From JAPLFM01 sp964650885 (lineage in GTDB: Bacteria; Bacteroidota; Ignavibacteria; Kapaibacteriales; UBA2268): DNA of 64,000 nucleotides. The DNA lies in NCBI GenBank assembly GCA_964650885.1, contig CAZYXG010000005.1:1-64000 (forward strand). Direction: 5' to 3'. Both the position numbers and the translations under genes were made by a program. How positions within the stretch are numbered: the first letter of the stretch is position 1; each line of letters begins with the position of its first letter. The notes beneath the pieces were generated by a model. It was given only the letters and a program-made list of their open reading frames with translations. It was not told the DNA's origin and searched no databases. This document shows, piece by piece, positions 19,108 to 27,623 of the stretch.

Positions 19108-22100
19108 ATGAAATGTTTTAGTTTCTACATATTTTTCTTGCTGTTGTTGTCACAGCTTATTTATAGCTCTTCTCAAGTTTCCATTTTGGATTTGAAAAAA
19201 CAAGCTGGCGATTACAGATTGGACTTTCTGATTTGGGACGATAATGGTTTGGCAAATCAGGTCAATAAAAGTGATTTAAAATTATCGCTTAATAGTGCTA
19301 CGGCAAATTTTAATTTAGTAAACAATACTACCAGTGCTGATATTTCAAACAAATCAATATTGATTAGTCTTGATATATCAAATGCTTACAACTATACAAA
19401 TTTTGATATTGCAAAACAGGGGCTATTGAATTTATTTCCTAGATTAAATTATTTCAAACCAGAATTGGCACTAAGCACTTACAATACCACTGCTTATCTA
19501 AATCAAGATTTGACAACTGATTATTCAAAATTAGTTTATAAATTGCCTTATATCAGTTTATTTGGAGCAAGTAATTTCGAGAATGTTTTTTTCCATAGCT
19601 TTGCAGGCTCTGCAAATGTATTCAAGAATGCAGTTTTTGAAAAACATATTGTAATTATCGCCGATAGCTATTCAGAGTCAAATATCAATAGTATTAAAGA
19701 ATATTTAGAGCAAAACAATGTGAATTGCTATTTGATTTATTTCAATGATATAGCTCCACCTAGCTTAGTGAACCTTACAAAATCAACTAATAGATTTAAA
19801 ATTATAACTACTATTGCAGAACAAAAGAGTTTTGATTTTGCTTTAGATAAAGTAATTAAAGAAATTTACAAATTGATACCTTTTAATTTATCTTTCAATT
19901 CCAAAATATGTAATGACAGCTTGGAACTTGGATTGTCTTATTTGAATCAACAATATGATTTAAATTTTAGTATTCCTGAAATTTGGAAAAGTAACTTAAA
20001 GCCAATTACCAATAATACTATTGCCTTTGCAAAGGTAGAATCACAAATTCCAAAAGATACTATAGTTGAATTTTTCAGTGAATTTGATTCAATTATAATT
20101 CAAAATATAAATACAAATAGTTTGCTTTTGAAATATTCAATAATTGATTCTTTGGCATTTGATAAGAAAAGTGCTAAAGTGAAATTTACTTATCAAACAG
20201 CAGACACTAGCTATTTTAAAACTACAATAGCAGTGCAAAGCACAGCATGCAAAGTTTTATCTTTTAACTTTGAAGCAGGAACAAAAACTAAGCTTAATAA
20301 TAATAGCACAATTCGAATAGTTGCACCGAAACCAAATGAACGATTAATTGCTGGGAATCCCGCTATAATTAGATGGGAAGGTACTAACCCTAAAGACATA
20401 TTTAAATTGGAATACACTAGTAATGATGGCTTAAATTGGAACTTGATAAGTGAAACTGCTACGAGCAATAGTTTCAACTGGAATGTTCCAAATACAGCTG
20501 CTCAATATAGAATTAGGATTAGTGAGTTAGCCAAGATAAATATTTATGAAAAGGTACTTTATTTCACAGTTCCAAACAATACATATATTGACAACATAAG
20601 CTGGGGAAGTGAAGATATATTAGCATTTTCTACTGATAAAGGAGAGCTTTATACAATCAATCCCTTCACTCAATTATCACCAAAGAAAATTAGCTCTGAT
20701 TTGAAAAAAATAAACGATTTGAAATTCGGTAAATCAGGGACAAAAATAGCTACTTCTATAGATGCCAGCACATCTAATAGCAATCTTATTATTTTTGATG
20801 CAGACGAAGTGCAACCACCAGTAAAATTATTAGGCAATTTAGAAAGACCAAAATCACTAGAATGGAATAAACAATCTAATATGATTTTTTCAGGAGATTT
20901 TAATGGTAATTTAGACATTTGGAATATGACTAATCCTAGCTCTCAAACTCTAACATTTCCATTAATTCACAATGGTGCTATAAATTCAATTGCATATAGT
21001 GAAAAAAAGAATTTACTCATAACAACAGGAAATGATAGTTGGTTAAAGTTCCGTTCAAGTTTAAACTGGCAAATATTTAATGACACTTTAACTTTGAATT
21101 ATGGGAACAATGATGTAGCTGTATCTATGAAACTTACCAATGATGATAATAATCTATATTTAGTCACCAAAAACAGTTTGATTTATTATTATGATTTATT
21201 CAAAAATGATACAATATTTTCACCTAGTTTGAGATTTAGTAATAAAATAAATAATTTACAATTTAATCATATATCCACTTTTCAAAACAAACTTCTTTAT
21301 ACTGCTTCTAGTAGCATAAGTTTGACAAATCAGAGTAATCAAGTCCTTTTTAGCTTTACTGGACATGACAACCAAATTAGTTCTTTCGATGTGAATAAGA
21401 ATGGATTTGTAGCAAGTGCAGATATTAGAGGAGGTTTACAAATATGGAATATTAATGATTTTCCATTTGAAAAAAAGATTTTAGAAACAAGCCAAAGCGA
21501 CAATTTCCAAGTTGTAGATATAAATTTAAAAATAGAAAATATAAATTTAGGCAATTATTGTTTGGGCAAAGTGCAAACAAACAATATATCAAAGTATATT
21601 TTAAATGAAGCAAATGCGAGCTTAGTTATTGATTCAATTAAAATCAATAACGATATTAATTCAGAGTTTAATATAACTAATATTTTCCCAATTACAATTA
21701 AATCAAAGAGTAGTTTCGATTTACAAATAGATTTTGCGCCAAAAACAGAGGGTACAAAGTTTTTAGAAATTATTGTTTATGCTGGGAATTTTAGCTTTAA
21801 GAAGCTATTAACTGCTGTCGGATACGACCCTCGATACATAGTAGAAAATAGCACTATTGACTTTGGCAATATAAATTATGACCAAACAAAGTTACTTTCA
21901 AATCAATTAAAAATAACAAATTCTGGCACAGTAAATTTGAAAATAATTAACTTTGAATACCAATCAAAAGATACTATTTTCAAATTAACTCAAAATAACT
22001 TACCAGTTAATGTTCCTGTTGATATTGCTCCTAGTAAATCTGTTACTTTTGAAGTGAGCTTTTTGCCGAAGAATATTGAGAGATACAATGCTTTATTGAG

Positions 22101-24066
22101 ATTTAATACTCAAGAGACTTGCACTCCAATTTTTGTAAGCTTACTTGGCACAGGTGTAGCACCTGCAATCAAACAAAATAATTTCATATTAGACAAAATA
22201 AATTGTGCTAATGAAATGATTGATACAATCTTAAATATTACAAACACAGGCAAAGGGATTTTAGAAATAGAGAGTATTAAGCAAGTAAGCGGTAATTCAA
22301 ATTGCAAGTTAATTTTAATTAAAAATAGTGCAAAACCAAATGAGAATATTATTTTGCGTTGCTCATATAGTGATAATGGTATAAAGAAAGATAGCAATGT
22401 ATTTGAATTACTAACGAATAAACTTGAGAATGGCAACAATAAACACACCATTGCCATATTAAGTCAGAAAGATAGTATAGGTGTTTACACAAAAGATACT
22501 ACAATTAACTTTATTGTATCAACAATCAATACAAACGCCAGCAAAACAATCTCAGTAAAAAACACTGGTACAATTTCTATTGACTGGAGTAAAGAGATTT
22601 TCTTGAGTGAGTATTTTGAATTAAAATCAATAACACCAATAATTTGCCAACCAAATGAATATTCTCAGTTTGAGTTTTACTTTACTGGCAGTGATAAAGA
22701 TACATCTCTGCAAGCATCTTATTTACTTTCAAATAAATGCAAGAATCAAATAATTAATTTGTTCGCTATAATTGGTTCAAAAGAAACTAATATCAGCTTT
22801 AACCCTACTTACGATTTAGGTTTACTGGAATGTAATCAACCATATTTAATAAAAGTTGCTATAAGCAATATAGGTCAAAATGAGTTATTAGTCAATAATA
22901 TTAGATTTGAAAATGATAATTTGAATGAATTAAACTTAATTAGCCCAACGACTAATATTTTAACGGCAAAAGAAACTTTTGAAATTGAGATTCTTGTAAC
23001 TCCCAAACAATTAATAACTAAGGATATAGATTTAATTATTGAAACAAATGCTAAGAATGCTGTAAATGGAATCTCTAAAATTAAAATATCTTTTGAGAGA
23101 ATTCAAAATACATTTGAGACGACAAATGTAAACATTGACATTAATGATATTATCGTTAATACAATTCGCAATTTTACTTATAGTTTGAAATATACTGGTA
23201 ATAAACCTTTGACAATTACAACACCTGTTATATTAACTAATAATTTCACGTTGGATTCTATCATTCCTAAAGTTATAGAACCAGATAGTACTGCAATTTT
23301 TTACTTTACTCTAAATGCTTTACAAGAAGGTAAAGTGAATTCTCACTATAACTTTTCAAATAATTGTAAAGATAGTTTGAATCTAATCTTCAATGCAATT
23401 GTTATTGGAAGTAATTTTATTAAAGTTACTATGCCACAAATTAGCAGTAAAACAGGCGATATTGTAAGTTTAAAAGCACAAATTAGCAATCCTAAACAAC
23501 ATAATTTGACTTTTCTAGATAGCTCTATTATTGAATTCCGAGTGAATAATTCAATTGCCATACCTAAATTTGAATGGGCAAGCGACACACTTATTGATGG
23601 AATTAGATATACAAAAACAATCTTTAACCCAAATCAAGAGTACAAATATTTAACTACTTTGGGCGATTCAAATCTAACGATTGTAAATTTTATGATTGAA
23701 CCAATTAGTAATCCAGAATCAATTAGTATCTTTGAAGAATCAGGCAAAATAACACTTACAGACGTTTGCTACGAAGGAAATTCAAGGTATGTGATTAGCA
23801 CTGGCAACTTTACGTTTTCAACACCATTTCCAAATCCTTGTGATATTGAGGTTCATTTTGAAATTAATGCTATAGAAAAAGGAAAATACGTATTAGATTT
23901 GTATGATGAAATGGGTAACTTTGTGAAAAATTTATTTAGTAAAGAACTTAATCCAAGTTCATACTCAATCAAAAACAATGTTTTTGATGTACCGATTGGG
24001 GGATATTATTGTAAACTAACAACTCCTTCGGAACTTTATTTTAGGAAATTAATAATAATCAGGTAG
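19108..24066 (+). CDS. Giant secreted WD40 / ASH-repeat protein with T9SS-type tail
   Basis: A 1652-aa exported protein of unknown function, architecturally parallel to the one at 8828-13579. Order: signal peptide (about 1-22); a vWA-like domain (about 60-255) whose MIDAS looks degraded (SLDISNA); an Ig-like module (about 405-490) similar to one in the paralogue; a WD40-type propeller (about 495-795, for example SWGSEDILAFS and IWNINDFP); ASH/choice-of-anchor-D repeats (about 800-1480); and a C-terminal sorting domain (STPFPNPCD...GGYYCKL). It is rich in Asn, Ile and Lys. The next gene begins 2 nt after its stop, with AGG overlapping this gene's end, so it may head a long operon. Confidence 0.83.
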   Translation: MKCFSFYIFFLLLLSQLIYSSSQVSILDLKKQAGDYRLDFLIWDDNGLANQVNKSDLKLSLNSATANFNLVNNTTSADISNKSILISLDISNAYNYTNFDIAKQGLLNLFPRLNYFKPELALSTYNTTAYLNQDLTTDYSKLVYKLPYISLFGASNFENVFFHSFAGSANVFKNAVFEKHIVIIADSYSESNINSIKEYLEQNNVNCYLIYFNDIAPPSLVNLTKSTNRFKIITTIAEQKSFDFALDKVIKEIYKLIPFNLSFNSKICNDSLELGLSYLNQQYDLNFSIPEIWKSNLKPITNNTIAFAKVESQIPKDTIVEFFSEFDSIIIQNINTNSLLLKYSIIDSLAFDKKSAKVKFTYQTADTSYFKTTIAVQSTACKVLSFNFEAGTKTKLNNNSTIRIVAPKPNERLIAGNPAIIRWEGTNPKDIFKLEYTSNDGLNWNLISETATSNSFNWNVPNTAAQYRIRISELAKINIYEKVLYFTVPNNTYIDNISWGSEDILAFSTDKGELYTINPFTQLSPKKISSDLKKINDLKFGKSGTKIATSIDASTSNSNLIIFDADEVQPPVKLLGNLERPKSLEWNKQSNMIFSGDFNGNLDIWNMTNPSSQTLTFPLIHNGAINSIAYSEKKNLLITTGNDSWLKFRSSLNWQIFNDTLTLNYGNNDVAVSMKLTNDDNNLYLVTKNSLIYYYDLFKNDTIFSPSLRFSNKINNLQFNHISTFQNKLLYTASSSISLTNQSNQVLFSFTGHDNQISSFDVNKNGFVASADIRGGLQIWNINDFPFEKKILETSQSDNFQVVDINLKIENINLGNYCLGKVQTNNISKYILNEANASLVIDSIKINNDINSEFNITNIFPITIKSKSSFDLQIDFAPKTEGTKFLEIIVYAGNFSFKKLLTAVGYDPRYIVENSTIDFGNINYDQTKLLSNQLKITNSGTVNLKIINFEYQSKDTIFKLTQNNLPVNVPVDIAPSKSVTFEVSFLPKNIERYNALLRFNTQETCTPIFVSLLGTGVAPAIKQNNFILDKINCANEMIDTILNITNTGKGILEIESIKQVSGNSNCKLILIKNSAKPNENIILRCSYSDNGIKKDSNVFELLTNKLENGNNKHTIAILSQKDSIGVYTKDTTINFIVSTINTNASKTISVKNTGTISIDWSKEIFLSEYFELKSITPIICQPNEYSQFEFYFTGSDKDTSLQASYLLSNKCKNQIINLFAIIGSKETNISFNPTYDLGLLECNQPYLIKVAISNIGQNELLVNNIRFENDNLNELNLISPTTNILTAKETFEIEILVTPKQLITKDIDLIIETNAKNAVNGISKIKISFERIQNTFETTNVNIDINDIIVNTIRNFTYSLKYTGNKPLTITTPVILTNNFTLDSIIPKVIEPDSTAIFYFTLNALQEGKVNSHYNFSNNCKDSLNLIFNAIVIGSNFIKVTMPQISSKTGDIVSLKAQISNPKQHNLTFLDSSIIEFRVNNSIAIPKFEWASDTLIDGIRYTKTIFNPNQEYKYLTTLGDSNLTIVNFMIEPISNPESISIFEESGKITLTDVCYEGNSRYVISTGNFTFSTPFPNPCDIEVHFEINAIEKGKYVLDLYDEMGNFVKNLFSKELNPSSYSIKNNVFDVPIGGYYCKLTTPSELYFRKLIIIR

Positions 24067-24068
24067 TA

Positions 24069-24989
24069 ATGAAAATACTTGTAACTGGTGGGGCTGGCTT
24101 TATAGGCTCTCATATCGTTGATAGATACATTAATTTGGGACACGAAGTTGTTATAATTGACAATATGTCCACTGGGAAAGAAGAAAATATAAATCCCAAA
24201 GCGAAGTTTATTAAAATAGATATTAAAGATGATACTATTTTGGATTTATTTGAAAAAGAAATGTTTGATATTGTGAGTCATCACGCAGCTCAGATGGATG
24301 TGAGAGTTTCGGTGAACGACCCACAATTTGATGCAAGAGAAAATATATTGGGTAGTTTGAATATTTACGAGGCTTGTGCAAAAACTGGAGTGAAAAAAGT
24401 AATATTTGCTTCATCGGGAGGAACAGTTTATGGAGAGCAAATCAACTTCCCTGCCAATGAAGAAGATCCACTTAATCCATGTTCTCCTTATGGCATTTCC
24501 AAAATGGTGAACGAGAAGTATTTATTTTATTACAAAACTGTTTATGGTTTGGATTATGCTGTTTTGCGATATGGCAATGTATATGGCGAAAGACAAAATC
24601 CTCACGGAGAAGCAGGTGTTGTAGCTATTTTCACAAATAGAATGCTCAACAACGAGAAAGCTGTAGTCAATGGCGATGGTGAAATAACAAGGGATTATAT
24701 TTATATCCACGATTTAATAAATGTGAATGAAATCGCTTTGAAGCAAGATTGCTCTGGAATATTTAACGTTACCACTGGATTTGAAACAAACGTAAATTTT
24801 ATATTCCGTACTTTGAAAGAATTAACAAATGCAAGTCAAGATGAATTTCATGGACCTGCAAAAGCTGGCGAACAAAGACGCAGCGTCTGCTCGCCAAGCA
24901 AATTAAAAACAATGTTTGGTTGGGAACCGAAAATGCAATTTGCAGAAGGTTTGAAACGTACAGTGGTTTTTTTCGCAAATAGAAAATGA
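24069..24989 (+). CDS. NAD-dependent epimerase/dehydratase (extended SDR, GalE-like)
   Basis: Nucleotide-sugar epimerase of the extended short-chain dehydrogenase family, 306 aa, cytoplasmic. It has the NAD-binding G7-G-A-G-F-I-G13 motif, a catalytic Y141xxxK145 pair in SPYGISK, and an SSGGTVYGE stretch typical of UDP-glucose 4-epimerase-like enzymes. The true sugar substrate cannot be read. Its start is 2 nt after the giant secreted protein gene and its stop overlaps the next start (ATGA), so it is translationally coupled on both sides. A role in making a glycan for surface proteins is possible (inference). Confidence 0.9.
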   Translation: MKILVTGGAGFIGSHIVDRYINLGHEVVIIDNMSTGKEENINPKAKFIKIDIKDDTILDLFEKEMFDIVSHHAAQMDVRVSVNDPQFDARENILGSLNIYEACAKTGVKKVIFASSGGTVYGEQINFPANEEDPLNPCSPYGISKMVNEKYLFYYKTVYGLDYAVLRYGNVYGERQNPHGEAGVVAIFTNRMLNNEKAVVNGDGEITRDYIYIHDLINVNEIALKQDCSGIFNVTTGFETNVNFIFRTLKELTNASQDEFHGPAKAGEQRRSVCSPSKLKTMFGWEPKMQFAEGLKRTVVFFANRK

Positions 24990-26380
24990 TACTAACTTTA
25001 AGTGACATTGACTACATAATAATCTATAGCTATTTTGCGATAATATTATTTGCTGGTATTTATTTTGGTAAAAGCAAACAACATACATCTAAATTAGATT
25101 TGATTTTAGGTGGCAGAAAATTGACTTTACCACTATTTGTAGTGAGTTTAGTAGCCACTTGGTATGGGAATATTTTAGGTGTGGGTGAATTTGTAGCAAG
25201 TTCGGGTATCTTTGCTTTCACTTGTTTTTCATTACCTTATTATATTTGTGCTGTTGTTTATGCAAATATGTTTTCTCGGAAAATACGAGAGATGGAATTC
25301 AGTTCTTTACCAGAGCTTTTCACTGCCAAGTATGGAAAGAATGTTGGTTTGGCAAGCAATATATTCATTTTTATTATTTCTTTACCATCTGTTTATATTT
25401 GTATATTAGGGGTAATATTAAGTCTTGTGATTGGAATCAATCTTCTTTATTCTATGATTATAAGCACAATACTATCAACCATTTACTTGTATAATTCTGG
25501 TCTAAAAGCAGATGTGGTGGTAAACACAATACAATTTGTTTTAATGTATCTTGGCTTTGCAATATTATTTTATTTTTGTTTTATGAACTATGGTTCTCTT
25601 TTTACTTTGAGTAATAGTTTAGTAACAGCCGATAAGCAATTTGTTAGTTCAAATAATTGGCAATTGCTAATAGTTTGGTTTATTGTTGCATTGCAAACAT
25701 TTATAGACCCAAGCTTTTATCAGAGGTGTGCCGCGGCTAAGAATCCACAGACAGCAAAGAAAGGCATATATTGGTCAATATTATTTTGGTTCATATTTGA
25801 TTTTTTAACTATTTCAACTGCACTTTACGCTAAAGCTTTTATTAAAGATTCACAACCAATTGATTTATATTTCAATTTAGCTGAAGCAAATTTACCAGTA
25901 ATTGCAAAAGGTGTTTTTATAATTAGTGTGTTATCGGCAGCAATGTCAACATTGTCAAGTTATACTGTGATAGCTGGAAATACATTTGCAAATATTATTA
26001 GTCATTTCACAAATAATTTTGATAAACGTTATAACATATTATTCAATTTTTCTATAACTATTGCAATTACTTTATCAATCATAATAGCTTATATCATTCA
26101 ATCACCATTGAATTTGATTTATTATCCCGTTTCTATTGTTATACCAGGTTTAGTGAGTTTAACTTTTATAGCATTTAATAATAATTACACTCTAAAGAGC
26201 AATAATGCTTTAGCAATTTTAGTAATATCAAATTTAGTTTCTTTGCTATTTTTGATTAACGGGAAATTAAATTATCTTACGTCAATAGCTACTATTGAAC
26301 CAATGTTAGCTGGAATAGTTGTTTCTATAATTCTTGGGTTTTTACTTGTCGAAAAACAAAATATTGAATTTAGCAAATAG
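24986..26380 (+). CDS. Sodium:solute symporter family protein
   Basis: A 464-aa inner-membrane transporter with about 12-13 hydrophobic segments. It shows features of the SSS family: a Trp/Gly-rich stretch after TM2 (ATWYGNILGVGEF, about 53-65) and DPSFYQRCAAAKN in the middle (about 239-251), a version of the family's conserved loop. It would use the Na+ gradient to import an organic solute; which one is unknown. The start overlaps the epimerase stop by four bases. The 3' end overlaps the next frame by up to 47 nt, depending on that gene's true start. Confidence 0.88.
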   Translation: MILTLSDIDYIIIYSYFAIILFAGIYFGKSKQHTSKLDLILGGRKLTLPLFVVSLVATWYGNILGVGEFVASSGIFAFTCFSLPYYICAVVYANMFSRKIREMEFSSLPELFTAKYGKNVGLASNIFIFIISLPSVYICILGVILSLVIGINLLYSMIISTILSTIYLYNSGLKADVVVNTIQFVLMYLGFAILFYFCFMNYGSLFTLSNSLVTADKQFVSSNNWQLLIVWFIVALQTFIDPSFYQRCAAAKNPQTAKKGIYWSILFWFIFDFLTISTALYAKAFIKDSQPIDLYFNLAEANLPVIAKGVFIISVLSAAMSTLSSYTVIAGNTFANIISHFTNNFDKRYNILFNFSITIAITLSIIIAYIIQSPLNLIYYPVSIVIPGLVSLTFIAFNNNYTLKSNNALAILVISNLVSLLFLINGKLNYLTSIATIEPMLAGIVVSIILGFLLVEKQNIEFSK

Positions 26381-26885
26381 TTTTAGCATCCTGAGATTAT
26401 TATTATCAGTGCCAATATATTTTGCAGTAGTAGAAAGCAGAATGATTCTATTTTGGGTTGTACTAATTTCTGCAATTTTCTCGGATTATCTCGATGGATA
26501 TTTTGCTAGAAAATTCGATGATGTGACAGAACTTGGAAAGATAATTGATCCACTTGCTGACAAAGTTTTCGTTGCTATTGCATGTTTAGCTCTCTATCAA
26601 ATTGGTGCATTGCCCTTTTGGTTTATTGCATTGGTATTAACAAGAGATATTTTTATATTTATGGGTGGAGTGTTATATACATCAAAATATAAATTTGTAA
26701 TTCCATCGAATAAATTAGGTAAGTTAACAGTGAATATTCTTGGGCTAAGTTTACTTGTTTCGTATTTTGCTCAAGGCAATGTAATTACAAATTATTTCTT
26801 TTATGTAGCTTCGGTATTCATAGTTGCATCATTTTTTACTTATTTATATAATGTGCTAAAATTACATAAATCATCAAATCATTAA
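26334..26885 (+). CDS. pgsA: CDP-alcohol phosphatidyltransferase (PgsA-like)
   Basis: Membrane enzyme that transfers a phosphatidyl group from CDP-diacylglycerol to an alcohol, probably glycerol-3-phosphate in phosphatidylglycerol synthesis. The full catalytic signature is present: S-DYLDG-YFAR, then G, I-I-DPLADK, that is D-x2-DG-x2-AR-x8-G-x3-D-x3-D. At about 173-183 aa with several membrane helices, it has the usual size. The start is uncertain: only TTG codons are available (26334, 26346, 26364). TTG 26364 would give MNLANSFSILR, the best match to family N-termini, with a 17-nt overlap with the symporter. The symbol is by family likeness; other CDP-alcohol transferases are possible. Confidence 0.85.
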   Translation: MGFYLSKNKILNLANSFSILRLLLSVPIYFAVVESRMILFWVVLISAIFSDYLDGYFARKFDDVTELGKIIDPLADKVFVAIACLALYQIGALPFWFIALVLTRDIFIFMGGVLYTSKYKFVIPSNKLGKLTVNILGLSLLVSYFAQGNVITNYFFYVASVFIVASFFTYLYNVLKLHKSSNH

Positions 26886-26897
26886 GGATAAATAATA

Positions 26898-27083
26898 ATG
26901 TCACCTCTTTTAAAAGTTTTTGTTTGTATGTGTGCTTATGCAATGGTAAGTTTTGCTGGGATTGTTTTTCTTTTTTTGAGAAAGAAGAAAGTTTTAGCTT
27001 GGGTATTGACAGCATTCACAATAGTAATGCTTGCAGTAATTATCTCACTTTTAGTGATTAATATTAATTTACCTCACAAATAA
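26898..27083 (+). CDS. Small membrane protein, unknown
   Basis: A 61-aa protein made mostly of two hydrophobic helices (about 7-29 and 34-55) separated by a basic KKK turn. A good AAGGA Shine-Dalgarno and 12-nt spacing from the phosphatidyltransferase gene support expression as the last gene of the run. I do not recognise the family. Its stop lies 3 nt from the stop of the converging ruvC gene. Confidence 0.65.
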   Translation: MSPLLKVFVCMCAYAMVSFAGIVFLFLRKKKVLAWVLTAFTIVMLAVIISLLVININLPHK

Positions 27084-27086
27084 TTA

Positions 27087-27623
27087 CTAAAGTATTCTAT
27101 CTTTGTTGTTCTCGAGAAATTCAGACCAAGTGTCTTTTTTTTCGTTCATTTTGCCACCTTTATATGCACAGCATAAAGCTACAGCCAGTGCATCTGTGGC
27201 ATCTTTAAATTTGTGGGTTTCATCTATTTTTAAAATATTTTTCACCATATATTCCACTTTTTCTTTGCTTGCACTTCCACTTCCAGAAACTGATTTTTTA
27301 ATTTCCTTAGGAGAATATTCCACAATTGGTATATTCATATTCAAACAAGCAAGTAAAGCCGCTGCCCTAGCGTGGGAAAGTTTAATAAGCGATTGAATAT
27401 TTTTAGAATAAAATACAGTTTCGAAGCACGCCATTTCAGGATTAGTTCTTTCAATAATTTTCAAAGTACGTTTATGTATTTCATTTATTCTAAGATATAA
27501 ATCATCAGATACTGCTTTAACGTTGATTACGCCGTATTCTTCAAGTGCAACATTCTTATTTTCTGATTTAATTACTCCATATCCGCAAATTATCGAACCA
27601 GGGTCAATACCTAATATTACCAT
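27087..27623 (-). CDS. ruvC: Holliday junction resolvase RuvC
   Basis: Crossover-junction endodeoxyribonuclease that cuts Holliday junctions, normally with RuvAB. The 178-aa protein carries the four catalytic acidic residues at conserved positions: D7 (GIDPGS), E68 (CFETVF), D141 and D144 (KDATDAL). Its start overlaps the end of the upstream helicase gene by 7 nt, so translation is probably coupled. It is the last gene of the recJ-helicase-ruvC operon. ruvA and ruvB are not in this window. Confidence 0.95.
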   Translation of the reverse strand: MVILGIDPGSIICGYGVIKSENKNVALEEYGVINVKAVSDDLYLRINEIHKRTLKIIERTNPEMACFETVFYSKNIQSLIKLSHARAAALLACLNMNIPIVEYSPKEIKKSVSGSGSASKEKVEYMVKNILKIDETHKFKDATDALAVALCCAYKGGKMNEKKDTWSEFLENNKDRIL

